A DNA stretch of 64,000 nt, taken from assembly GCF_050389775.1 (NCBI RefSeq), contig NZ_CP177145.1, positions 186,001-250,000 of the forward strand, given 5' to 3'. The position numbers and the translations under genes are program-made. Under the pieces are notes generated by a model. That model saw only the letters and a program-made list of their open reading frames with translations. It was not told where the DNA came from and did not search any database. Position 1 is the first letter of the stretch. Each line of letters starts with the position of its first letter. Below are positions 18,813 through 26,718 of the stretch, piece after piece. Origin of the DNA: Marinibacterium sp050389775 (lineage in GTDB: Bacteria; Pseudomonadota; Alphaproteobacteria; Rhodobacterales; Rhodobacteraceae).

Positions 18813-19832
18813 ATGTACAAGACTTTGCTGGCCGCGACGGCGATGTCGCTCGGCCTTGCCGCATCCGCATATGCGCAGACCGTTGGCGTGTCGTGGTCGA
18901 ATTTCCAGGAAGAGCGCTGGAAGACCGACGAGGCCGCGATCAAATCGGCCCTGGAAGCGGCCGGCGCGACCTATATCTCGGCCGACGCGCAATCGTCGTC
19001 GTCCAAGCAGCTGTCGGATGTCGAATCGCTGATGGCCCAGGGCGTCGACGCGCTGATCATCCTGGCCCAGGACACCCAGGCCATCATCCCGGCCGTGCAG
19101 GCCGCGGCCGATGAAGGCGTGCCGGTCATCGCCTATGACCGCCTGATCGAGGACGACCGCGCCTTCTACCTGACCTTCGACAACGTCGAGGTCGGCCGGA
19201 TGCAGGCCCGTGCCGTGCTCGAAGCCCAGCCCACCGGCAATTACGTGATGATCAAGGGCTCGCCCACCGACCCCAACGCGGATTTCCTGCGGGGCGGCCA
19301 GCAGGAAGTGCTGCAGGCGGCGATCGACGCCGGTGACATCACCATCGTCGGCGAGGCCTATACCGATGGCTGGCTGCCGGCCAACGCACAGCGCAACATG
19401 GAACAGATCCTGACCGCCGCCGACAATGCCGTCGACGCGGTCGTGGCCTCCAACGACGGCACCGCCGGCGGCGCCGTGGCGGCGCTGACCGCCCAGGGCA
19501 TGGACGGCATCCCGGTCTCGGGCCAGGACGGCGACCACGCCGCGCTGAACCGCATCGCCCGCGGCACCCAGACCGTGTCGGTCTGGAAGGATGCCCGCGA
19601 CCTGGGCAAGCGCGCCGGCGAGATCGCCGTGATCCTGGCCGGTGGCACCGAGATGGCCGGCGTCGAAGGCGCGGCCGAGTGGACCTCGCCCTCGGGCACC
19701 ACGCTGACCGCCCAGTTCCTGGAGCCGGTCCCGGTGACCGCCGACAACCTGACCGCCGTGGTCGATGCCGGCTGGATCACCAAGGACGCCCTGTGCCAGG
19801 GCGTGTCCGACGGCCCCGCGCCCTGCAACTGA
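18813..19832 (+). CDS. xylF: D-xylose ABC transporter substrate-binding protein
   Basis: A 339-residue periplasmic sugar-binding protein. The signal peptide spans residues 1-21 (MYKTLLAATAMSLGLAASAYA). The mature sequence follows the XylF pattern: WSNFQEERWKTDEAAIKSAL, QLSDVESLMAQGVDALIILA, GVPVIAYDRLIEDDRAFYLT, FDNVEVGRMQA, VVASNDGTAGGAVAAL and SGQDGDHAALNRIARGTQ. The AYDRLI and SGQDGD segments are characteristic of xylose-type members of the ribose-binding family. The ATG is 4 bases after GGGAGG. It is the first gene of the xyl operon; a stem-loop directly follows its stop. Downstream xylH, xylG and xylA support the assignment. Confidence 0.93.
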   Translation: MYKTLLAATAMSLGLAASAYAQTVGVSWSNFQEERWKTDEAAIKSALEAAGATYISADAQSSSSKQLSDVESLMAQGVDALIILAQDTQAIIPAVQAAADEGVPVIAYDRLIEDDRAFYLTFDNVEVGRMQARAVLEAQPTGNYVMIKGSPTDPNADFLRGGQQEVLQAAIDAGDITIVGEAYTDGWLPANAQRNMEQILTAADNAVDAVVASNDGTAGGAVAALTAQGMDGIPVSGQDGDHAALNRIARGTQTVSVWKDARDLGKRAGEIAVILAGGTEMAGVEGAAEWTSPSGTTLTAQFLEPVPVTADNLTAVVDAGWITKDALCQGVSDGPAPCN

Positions 19833-19840
19833 TCACCCTG

Positions 19841-19866
19841 CGGCCGGCCCGACCCCGGGCCGGCCG
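19841..19866 (+). terminator. Intercistronic stem-loop after xylF
   Basis: CGGCCGGCCCG at 19841-19851 is the exact reverse complement of CGGGCCGGCCG at 19856-19866 with an ACCC loop, beginning 8 bases after the xylF stop. Because xylH follows in the same operon, it more likely limits read-through or protects the 3' end of a xylF-only mRNA than ends the operon. Confidence 0.6.
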
Positions 19867-19966
19867 ATGATCCCGCGCGGGTCCGCCCCTGTGCCCCGAC
19901 CGGGCGCCGGGCGGGGCCGCGCACCGCGAACCCGATTTCCCTGCACAGAACAAAGCTGAGGTCCCC

Positions 19967-21259
19967 ATGGCAGAGGCCCGAGCCTCCGATCCGTCGACAG
20001 GCCGCAAGAACATCTTCAGGACGCTCGAATTCGACACCCGACTGCTGGGTATGGTCGGCGCCTTCGTCGTGGTCTGCCTGGTCTTCAACATCCTGACCGA
20101 CGGGCGGTTCCTGACACCGCGCAACATCTTCAACCTGACGATCCAGACGGTGTCGGTGGCCATCATGGCCACGGGCATGGTCTTTGTCATCGTCACCCGC
20201 CACATCGACCTCAGCGTCGGCTCGCTGCTGGCCACCTGTTCGGCCATGATGGCAATCACCCAGACCCAGTTCCTGCCCGGGCTGGGCCTGGATTACGGCA
20301 ACCCGCTGATCGCGCCGCTGGCCATTGTCGTCGGCCTGCTGACCGGCGCGGTCATCGGCGGTCTGCACGGCTGGCTGGTCGGCTACCTGACCATCCCGGC
20401 CTTCATCGTCACCCTGGGCGGCCTGCTGGTCTGGCGCAACGTGGCCTGGTACCTGACCAGCGGCCAGACGATCGGCCCGCTGGACGACACGTTCCAGACC
20501 CTGGGCGGCATCGGCGGCACCCTCGGCGTGACCGGCAGCTGGGTGCTGGGCATCCTGGCCGTTCTCGTTGCCTGCCTGGCCATCTGGCAGGCCCGGCGCG
20601 CGCGCATCGCCCATGAATTCCCGGTCAAGCCGGTCTGGGCCGAATTCGTGCTGATGGCCATCTCGACCGCCCTGATCCTGGGTTTCGTCGCCACGCTGAA
20701 CGCCTACGAAGTCCCGACCCGCGTGCTGCAACGCAGTTTCGAAGCCCGGGGCGAGACCATGCCCGAAGGCTATACCCAGGGCTATGGCGTGCCGTTCTCG
20801 GTGCTGCTGCTGATCGCCGTGGCCGTGGTCATGACCCTGGTCGCCCGGCGCACGCGGCTGGGCCGCTACATCTTTGCCACCGGGGGCAACCCCGATGCGG
20901 CCGAGCTGTCGGGCATCAACACGCGGCTGCTGACCGTCAAGGTCTTTGTCATCATGGGCGTGCTCTGTGCCCTGGCCGGCGTCGTGGCCTCGGCCCGGCT
21001 GTCGTTCCATTCCAACGACATCGGCACCCTGGACGAACTGCGCGTCATCGCCGCGGCGGTCATCGGGGGCACCGCCCTGGCCGGGGGCATGGGCACGATC
21101 TACGGCGCCATCCTGGGCGCGCTGATCATGCAGTCGCTGCAATCGGGCATGGCCATGGTCGGCGTCGACGCGCCGTTCCAGAACATCGTCGTGGGCACCG
21201 TGCTGGTCGTGGCCGTGCTGGTCGACATCATCTATCGCAAGCGCACGGGAGACAGCTGA
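19967..21259 (+). CDS. xylH: Xylose ABC transporter permease
   Basis: A 430-residue polytopic permease of the ribose/xylose (CUT2) class. Hydrophobic segments run throughout, with hallmarks VTRHIDLSVGSLLA near residue 78, GLHGWLVGYLTIPAFIVTLGG near 140, ATGGNPDAAELSGIN near 304 and the late GGTALAGGMGTIYGAILGAL. It is longer than ribose permeases, as XylH proteins are, because of extra membrane segments in the middle. It starts 134 bases after xylF, and its stop overlaps the xylG ATG (TGATG). Confidence 0.92.
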   Translation: MAEARASDPSTGRKNIFRTLEFDTRLLGMVGAFVVVCLVFNILTDGRFLTPRNIFNLTIQTVSVAIMATGMVFVIVTRHIDLSVGSLLATCSAMMAITQTQFLPGLGLDYGNPLIAPLAIVVGLLTGAVIGGLHGWLVGYLTIPAFIVTLGGLLVWRNVAWYLTSGQTIGPLDDTFQTLGGIGGTLGVTGSWVLGILAVLVACLAIWQARRARIAHEFPVKPVWAEFVLMAISTALILGFVATLNAYEVPTRVLQRSFEARGETMPEGYTQGYGVPFSVLLLIAVAVVMTLVARRTRLGRYIFATGGNPDAAELSGINTRLLTVKVFVIMGVLCALAGVVASARLSFHSNDIGTLDELRVIAAAVIGGTALAGGMGTIYGAILGALIMQSLQSGMAMVGVDAPFQNIVVGTVLVVAVLVDIIYRKRTGDS

Positions 21260-22020
21260 TGGTGGACAGAAGCGGAACCCCCCTGGTCGAGATGCGCGAC
21301 GTCTCGGTGGCCTTCGGCGGCATCAAGGCCGTCGACCATGTCAGCGTCGATCTCTATCCCGGCGAGGTCGTCGGCCTGCTGGGCCACAACGGCGCGGGCA
21401 AGTCGACCCTGATCAAGTGCCTGTCGGGGGCCTACAAGATGGACACCGGCGAGATCCGGATCGACGGCGAAAAGGCCGAGATCCACAATCCGCGCGATGC
21501 CCGGGCCTTCAACATCGAGACGATCTACCAGACCCTGGCCCTGGCCGACAATCTCGACGCGGCTTCGAACCTCTTCCTGGGGCGCGAGCTGACGACGGCC
21601 ACGGGCTTTGTCGACGACGCCCGGATGGAAGCCGAGACCCGCAAGATCATGGGCCGGCTCAATCCCAACTTCCGCAAGTTCCAGGACCCGGTGAAGGCCC
21701 TGTCGGGCGGCCAGCGGCAATCGGTGGCCATCGCCCGGGCGGTCTATTTCAACGCCCGCATCCTGATCATGGACGAACCCACCGCCGCCCTGGGCCCGCA
21801 GGAAACCCAGATGGTGGCCGAGCTGATCCAGCAGCTCAAGGCCCAGGGCCTGGGCATCTTCCTCATCGAACATGACGTGCACAGCGTGATGAACCTCTGT
21901 GACCGGGCCTCGGTCATGAAGAACGGCAAGCTGGTCGGCACGGTGAATGTCGACGAGGTCACCGACGAGGACATCCTGGGCATGATCATCCTGGGCAAAC
22001 AGCCCGGCGCCGGCTCCTGA
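21259..22020 (+). CDS. xylG: Xylose ABC transporter ATP-binding protein, single ABC domain
   Basis: A 253-residue ATPase with Walker A GHNGAGKST near residue 41, signature LSGGQRQSVAIARAV near 148, Walker B ILIMDEPTAALG and switch His in FLIEHDVH. It has one ABC domain, whereas the enterobacterial XylG has two fused ones (about 510 residues); one-domain versions are usual in alphaproteobacteria and presumably form a homodimer. It overlaps xylH by one base. A GCGCCGG/CCGGCGC pairing at 22007-22031 spans its stop codon. Confidence 0.9.
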   Translation: MVDRSGTPLVEMRDVSVAFGGIKAVDHVSVDLYPGEVVGLLGHNGAGKSTLIKCLSGAYKMDTGEIRIDGEKAEIHNPRDARAFNIETIYQTLALADNLDAASNLFLGRELTTATGFVDDARMEAETRKIMGRLNPNFRKFQDPVKALSGGQRQSVAIARAVYFNARILIMDEPTAALGPQETQMVAELIQQLKAQGLGIFLIEHDVHSVMNLCDRASVMKNGKLVGTVNVDEVTDEDILGMIILGKQPGAGS

Positions 22021-22031
22021 CCGGCCGGCGC
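22007..22031 (+). terminator. Weak stem-loop spanning the xylG stop
   Basis: GCGCCGG at 22007-22013 pairs with CCGGCGC at 22025-22031 across an 11-nt loop that contains the xylG stop codon. It may modulate xylG/xylA expression; it could also be a chance feature of GC-rich DNA. Confidence 0.3.
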
Positions 22032-22069
22032 ATTCCCCACACCCTGAACCTTATGACCGAGTGGCCGAC

Positions 22070-23371
22070 ATGACCGACTTTTTCGCAGGCATCCCCAAGC
22101 TGGCCTATGAAGGGCCCGAGACCGACAACCCCTTTGCCTATCGCCACTACAACCCCGACGAGGTGGTCATGGGCAAGCGCATGGAAGACCACCTGCGCTT
22201 TGCCATCGCCTATTGGCACAGCTTCGCCTGGGAAGGCGGCGACCCGTTCGGCGGCCAGACCTTTGACCGGCCCTGGTTCGGCTCGACGATGGACCTGGCC
22301 AAGCTGAAGGCCGACGTGGCCTTCGAGATGTTCGACATCCTGGGCGCACCGTTCTTCTGCTTCCACGATGCCGACGTGCGCCCCGAAGGCGCCGATTTCG
22401 CCGAGAACACGCGCAACCTCGAAGAGATCGTCGATTACTTCGCGGCCAAGATGGAAAGCTCGAAGACCCGCCTGCTGTGGGGCACGGCCAACCTGTTCAC
22501 CAACCGGCGCTTCATGTCCGGCGCGGCGACCAACCCCGACCCGGATGTCTTTGCCTGGTCGGCGGCCACGGTGAAGACCTGCATGGATGCCACCCACAAG
22601 CTGGGCGGCGAGAACTACGTGCTGTGGGGCGGCCGCGAAGGCTATGAGACCCTGCTGAACACCGACCTGACCCGCGAGGCCGAACAGGCCGGGGCCTTCC
22701 TGTCGATGGTCGTCGACTACAAGCACAAGATCGGCTTCAAGGGCGCGATCCTGGTCGAACCCAAGCCGCAGGAACCGTCCAAGCACCAGTACGATTACGA
22801 CGTCGCCACGGTCTATGGCTTCCTCAAGCGCTTCGGCCTCGAGAACGAGGTCAAGATGAACATCGAACAGGGCCATGCCATCCTGGCCGGCCACAGCTTC
22901 GAGCATGAATTGTCGCTGGCCGCCTCGCTGGGCATCCTGGGGTCGATCGACATGAACCGGAACGACTACCAGTCCGGCTGGGACACCGACCAGTTCCCCG
23001 ACAACGTGCCCGAGGTCGCCCGGGCCTATTACGAAGTGCTCAAGGCCGGCGGGTTCACCTCCGGGGGCACCAATTTCGACGCCAAGCTGCGGCGCCAGTC
23101 GCTGGATGCCGAGGACCTGATCCTGGGCCATGCCGGGGCGATGGATGTCTGCGCCCGCGGGCTCAAGGCCGCGGCGGCCCTGCTGGAACACGGCGGGCTG
23201 GAAGAGGCGCGCAGCGCGCGCTACGCCGGCTGGGACAAACCCGAGAACAAGGCCATGCTGTCGTCCGACCTGGCCAGCATCGAGGCGCGGGTCAAGGCCG
23301 AGGGCATCAACCCCGAGCCCGTCTCGGGCCGCCAGGAACGGCTTGAAAACCTCTGGAACCGCTTCGTCTGA
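22070..23371 (+). CDS. xylA: Xylose isomerase
   Basis: A 433-residue class II xylose isomerase converting D-xylose to D-xylulose. Start at ATG 22070 gives MTDFFAGIPKLAYEG, which aligns with the usual XylA N-terminus; the in-frame GTG at 22061 adds three residues without a better ribosome site. The catalytic and metal regions are intact: FCFHDADVRPEG (catalytic His and Asp), ENYVLWGGREGYE, LVEPKPQEPSKHQYDYD (metal Glu), NIEQGHAILAGHSFEHEL and GSIDMNRNDYQSGWDTDQFP. It is the last gene of the xyl operon here; no xylulokinase gene follows. Confidence 0.96.
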   Translation: MTDFFAGIPKLAYEGPETDNPFAYRHYNPDEVVMGKRMEDHLRFAIAYWHSFAWEGGDPFGGQTFDRPWFGSTMDLAKLKADVAFEMFDILGAPFFCFHDADVRPEGADFAENTRNLEEIVDYFAAKMESSKTRLLWGTANLFTNRRFMSGAATNPDPDVFAWSAATVKTCMDATHKLGGENYVLWGGREGYETLLNTDLTREAEQAGAFLSMVVDYKHKIGFKGAILVEPKPQEPSKHQYDYDVATVYGFLKRFGLENEVKMNIEQGHAILAGHSFEHELSLAASLGILGSIDMNRNDYQSGWDTDQFPDNVPEVARAYYEVLKAGGFTSGGTNFDAKLRRQSLDAEDLILGHAGAMDVCARGLKAAAALLEHGGLEEARSARYAGWDKPENKAMLSSDLASIEARVKAEGINPEPVSGRQERLENLWNRFV

Positions 23372-23396
23372 CGACGGGCACCTTGCGCATTGCTCT

Positions 23397-23416
23397 CCGC
23401 CGGTTCCGGCCGGCGG
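23397..23416. terminator. Convergent terminator between xylA and the TauE-like gene
   Basis: CCGCCGG at 23397-23403 pairs with CCGGCGG at 23410-23416 across a 6-nt loop in the 54-base gap between two convergent genes, a position where one hairpin can serve both strands. Confidence 0.5.
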
Positions 23417-23425
23417 GGGGCGGGC

Positions 23426-24199
23426 CTAGCCCGTCAGCCCGGCCCAGATCAGCCGGGCGGCCAGCAGGCACAGGGCCACGTCCAGCGCCCGGCGAAAGCC
23501 CCGGTCGCTCATCCGGTCCAGCACCCGGCGCCCGGCATATGTCCCGGCGAACCCGGCGGCGACCAGGGCCAGGATGACCCAGGCCCATGGCCCAAAGGCA
23601 AAACCCAGCAACCCGAACATCGCCACCTTCAGCCCGTGCTGGATGGTCATCATGGCCGCCTGCGTGGCCACGTGGGCATGGCGCGGCAGGGCCAGGCTTT
23701 TGACATAGGTCGCGACAAAGGGGCCGGTGGCCCCGAAGAACATGGTCAGAAACGACGACACCCCGCCGGCCAGCCAGCCCGACCGGGCCAGCCATTTCGG
23801 CGGTTTCAGGACAATCGACCACAACACGAAAAGGCCAACCCCCAGCTGCACGAAGCGCGGGGGCAGGTCGACGACCACGGCCCCGCCGATGGCACAGCCG
23901 ATCAGCGCGCCGACGACAAAGCCGGGCAGGGCGGCGCGGTCCACGCTGCGCAGCAACAGCAGCGCCCGGCCGGTGTTCGACCCCAGCTGCACCACCCCGT
24001 GCACCGGGATCAGCGCGGCCGGGGGCAGCAGCACGGCCATCACGCCCAACAGCATCACCCCGCCGCCGATGCCCATGGACGCGGTGATGAACGACCCGGC
24101 AAAGCTGGCCACCATCAGCCCGGCCATGGCCAGGGCCGACAGGCCGTCCGGCAACAGGCTGGCAAGCGTCTCGGGCACCAGCCCGGCCAGGGCGCTCAA
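23426..24199 (-). CDS. TauE/SafE-family anion permease
   Basis: A 257-residue membrane protein with about eight hydrophobic segments. The two TauE/SafE half-motifs are seen: ASFAGSFITASMGIGGGVMLLGVM near residue 31-54 and SGWLAGGVSSFLTMFFGATGPFVATYV near 140-166, each ending in a glycine-rich turn. The family exports or imports sulphite, sulphoacetate and related organosulphonates or carboxylates. Its start codon overlaps the stop of the upstream hydroxyacid dehydrogenase gene by 4 bases, so the two are coupled; the substrate may be a 2-hydroxyacid or sulphonate, which is inference. Confidence 0.88.
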   Translation of the reverse strand: MSALAGLVPETLASLLPDGLSALAMAGLMVASFAGSFITASMGIGGGVMLLGVMAVLLPPAALIPVHGVVQLGSNTGRALLLLRSVDRAALPGFVVGALIGCAIGGAVVVDLPPRFVQLGVGLFVLWSIVLKPPKWLARSGWLAGGVSSFLTMFFGATGPFVATYVKSLALPRHAHVATQAAMMTIQHGLKVAMFGLLGFAFGPWAWVILALVAAGFAGTYAGRRVLDRMSDRGFRRALDVALCLLAARLIWAGLTG

Positions 24200-25182
24200 G
24201 ACCGGCCCGTCGGCGCGACCTCGGGGTTGATCACGTGGATCGGCGCGCCCCGGGCAAAGGCATTCACCTGGTCGAAGATATCGGCGAATTGCTTGTCCAG
24301 CTCGTCTTCGGTGACAAAGCCGATATGGGGCGTGGCCACCAGGTTGGGCAGGGCCAGCAGCGGGTCATCCACATCGGTCAGCGGCTCGGTGTCGAACACG
24401 TCGATCCCCGCGCGGCCCGGCCGCCCGGCGCGCAGCGCGTCCAGCAGGGCGCCCGGGGCGATCAGGCCCGCCCGGGCGGTGTTGATCAGGCTGGCCGTGG
24501 GCTTCATCAGCGCCAGGTCCTCGGCCGTGATCGTCGCCCGCGTGGTCGGTGTCAGGCGCTGGTGCAGGCTGACCATGTCGGCCCGGGCAAAGAACTCGGC
24601 CCGGCTGTCGGCCAGCCGGACACCGTCGGCCGCCGCCCTGGCCCGGCCCGCTTCCGACGCCCACCAGATCACCTCCATGCCGAAGGCCTCGGCATAGCGC
24701 GCCACGGCCCGGGCGATCCGGCCATAGCCGTAAAGCCCCAGCACCCGCCCGGCCAGGGTCTGGCCCGGGGCCAGCTGCCAGCCGCCGGCCTTCAGCGAGG
24801 CCACCTGGGCCGGCAATTGCCGGGCACAGGCCAGCATCAGGGCAAAGGTCAGCTCGGCCGCGGCCACCGAATAGCCGCCGTCGCCCTTCTGGTTGGAACA
24901 CAGCATCACGCCGCCGGCCGTGCAGGCCGCGACATCGACATGGGGATAGGCTCCGCGCTGGCTGATCAGGCGCAGCCCGGGCAGGCGGCCCAGCAGGTCG
25001 GCGGTGATGGCCGTGCGCTCGCGGAACAGCACCAGCCCCTCGGCCGGGGCCAGCCGGTCGGCCAGGACGGCCGGGTCGTCCACATGGTCGGTCCAGACCG
25101 TCACATCATGCCCGGCCAGCCGGGCGAAACAGGGCAGGCCCCGCAGGGTGTCATGCCAATCGTCGAGGATGTGGATCTTCAT
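24196..25182 (-). CDS. D-2-hydroxyacid dehydrogenase
   Basis: A 328-residue NAD(P)-dependent dehydrogenase of the D-isomer-specific 2-hydroxyacid family (phosphoglycerate or glyoxylate reductase-like). The Rossmann segment reads LGLYGYGRIARAVARYAEAF near residue 150, then LMKPTASLINTARAGLI (catalytic Arg), a DVFDTEPL segment with the catalytic Glu and PHIGFVTEDEL with the catalytic His. The dinucleotide loop is GYGRIA, so the third glycine of GxGxxG is alanine, as in some members. Start is the ATG at 25182 (MKIHILDDW); open frame upstream to 25293 looks non-coding. Coupled to the TauE-like permease. Confidence 0.9.
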   Translation of the reverse strand: MKIHILDDWHDTLRGLPCFARLAGHDVTVWTDHVDDPAVLADRLAPAEGLVLFRERTAITADLLGRLPGLRLISQRGAYPHVDVAACTAGGVMLCSNQKGDGGYSVAAAELTFALMLACARQLPAQVASLKAGGWQLAPGQTLAGRVLGLYGYGRIARAVARYAEAFGMEVIWWASEAGRARAAADGVRLADSRAEFFARADMVSLHQRLTPTTRATITAEDLALMKPTASLINTARAGLIAPGALLDALRAGRPGRAGIDVFDTEPLTDVDDPLLALPNLVATPHIGFVTEDELDKQFADIFDQVNAFARGAPIHVINPEVAPTGRS

Positions 25183-25466
25183 CGCGCCGTCCCCCGGCCC
25201 GGATATGCCCGGCCCGCGCCGGCCTGTCGGATCGTCATGGTCTTGCCTCCCGTTGCGCCGTCCCAGCCTATCGGCCGGCACGGCCTGCGCCATGGCCCGC
25301 GACTATGCCAGCCGGCCGGCGGGCGCAACTGTCAACAGTTTACGCATCCGCCTGGGGGGCTGCCCGAAATGCGGGCCGCGCCGGTCTTTCGGTTGGCGGC
25401 CATTGGCCCTAGACTGGCCCGCGCAGCCACCGCAGCCACTGGGCCAGGCAAGGGGACCTGACGGCC
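25183..25466. other. Divergent intergenic region, hydroxyacid dehydrogenase / AraC
   Basis: A 284-base gap between divergently transcribed genes, so it must hold both promoters and probably an AraC site. I find no clear palindrome or -35/-10 pair by eye. CGCAACTGTCAACAGTTTACGC at about 25323-25344 contains an AACTGT/ACAGTT inverted pair that could be a binding site. Confidence 0.35.
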
Positions 25467-26528
25467 ATGTCACTGATGCAATGGGAGGTTCCGCCGCATT
25501 CGGCGCTCAACATCCTGCGCCGGGCCGAGGCGCGCGGGCTGTCGGCCGATGCCCTGCTGGCCGCCACCGGCCTGCCCGCCGATTTCGCGATGGCCCCGCC
25601 CGAGCGCATCCGCGTGACCGACGAGCTGGCCCTGCTCGAAGCCGCCGTGACCGGGCTGGGCGACGAGATGGCCGCCTGCGAGATCGGCCTGCAATTCGAC
25701 CCGCGCCGGACCTCGCTGCTGTCCTACCTGCTGATGAATGCCCGCACCCTGGGCGACGGGCTGGCCAATGCCCACCGCTACCTGCGGCTGGACCGGCGCC
25801 GGGCCATGCTGGTCGCCGGGGCCGAGGGCGCAGGGACGGACGGCGCCGGGTTCCTGCTGCGTTTCGAGGCCGGGTCGGAGCGGCTGCGCCGCCACGCGCT
25901 CTACACCGAGCATTTCCTGGGCCTGATCCAGGCCACCGTGCTGGCCGCCGTGGGCCGGCCGGTCACGCCGATCGAGCTGCGCCTGTCCCATGACCGGCCC
26001 GCGCCCTACCTCGCCCGCATGGCCGGGCGGTTCGGGGCCGAGGTTCGCCCCGGCCGCGACGCGCCGGGCATCCTCTATGCGCCCGACGTGGCCGCGCTGC
26101 CCCTGGCCGATCCCGACAGCGCCCTTCTGGCCCACCTGACGGCCTATGCCCACCACCTGATGGCCAGCCGGCCCGACCGCCAGGCCGGCGAGCTGGGCCG
26201 CAAGGTCGAGGCCGAGATCGCCGCCCGGCTGGTGCACGGCGCGCCGGCGCAGCAGGATGTCGCCCGGTCGCTGGGCATGAGCCCGCGCACCCTGACCCGC
26301 CGGCTGGCCGAACAGGGCGACAGCTATCGCGCGATCCTGACCGCCCTGCGCCGGGACCTGGCCCGCGATTACCTGCGCGATCCGACGCTGGGACTGGCCC
26401 AGGTGGCCCATCTTCTGGGCTATGCCGACCAGACCAGCTTTACCACGGCCTACAAGGCCTGGACCGGCACGACGCCCGGCGCGGCCCGCGGCGATCACCG
26501 GGCATGGCCGGATCGCCAAGACCTTTGA
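25467..26528 (+). CDS. AraC-family regulator with OruR/ArgR-type sensor domain
   Basis: A 353-residue regulator. Residues about 20-210 resemble the arabinose-operon-regulator-like N-terminal domain (family of OruR, ArgR and MmsR regulators), with GLSADALLAATGLP and the SDEL-like VTDELALLEAAV. The C-terminal AraC DNA-binding region has two helix-turn-helix segments: AQQDVARSLGMSPRTLTRRLAEQGDSYR near residue 267 and LGLAQVAHLLGYADQTSFTTAYKAWTGTTPG near 312, both with good family agreement. It is divergent from the hydroxyacid dehydrogenase/TauE pair, its most likely target. Confidence 0.88.
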   Translation: MSLMQWEVPPHSALNILRRAEARGLSADALLAATGLPADFAMAPPERIRVTDELALLEAAVTGLGDEMAACEIGLQFDPRRTSLLSYLLMNARTLGDGLANAHRYLRLDRRRAMLVAGAEGAGTDGAGFLLRFEAGSERLRRHALYTEHFLGLIQATVLAAVGRPVTPIELRLSHDRPAPYLARMAGRFGAEVRPGRDAPGILYAPDVAALPLADPDSALLAHLTAYAHHLMASRPDRQAGELGRKVEAEIAARLVHGAPAQQDVARSLGMSPRTLTRRLAEQGDSYRAILTALRRDLARDYLRDPTLGLAQVAHLLGYADQTSFTTAYKAWTGTTPGAARGDHRAWPDRQDL

Positions 26529-26718
26529 CCGGCATTCCAAAGGCTTGCGCGCTGCACCCCGCGACCCGCTGACGTAGGCTGGTCGCGCATGCCGGGCGGC
26601 CCAGCAGCCCAGTGGCCACGTCCGGCACGCCCCAGACCCAGTGCACAATCCCGGTGCCCATACCCTGTGCCCAGCCCCTGGGCCCGGACCATGCGCGCGC
26701 CTGACCGAGGACAGCCCG

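Noticed and set aside
25467..26528. AraC-type regulator as the xylose regulator
   Set aside because: It is not adjacent to xylFHGA and is divergent from the hydroxyacid dehydrogenase; the ROK gene is divergent from xylF and has the operator.
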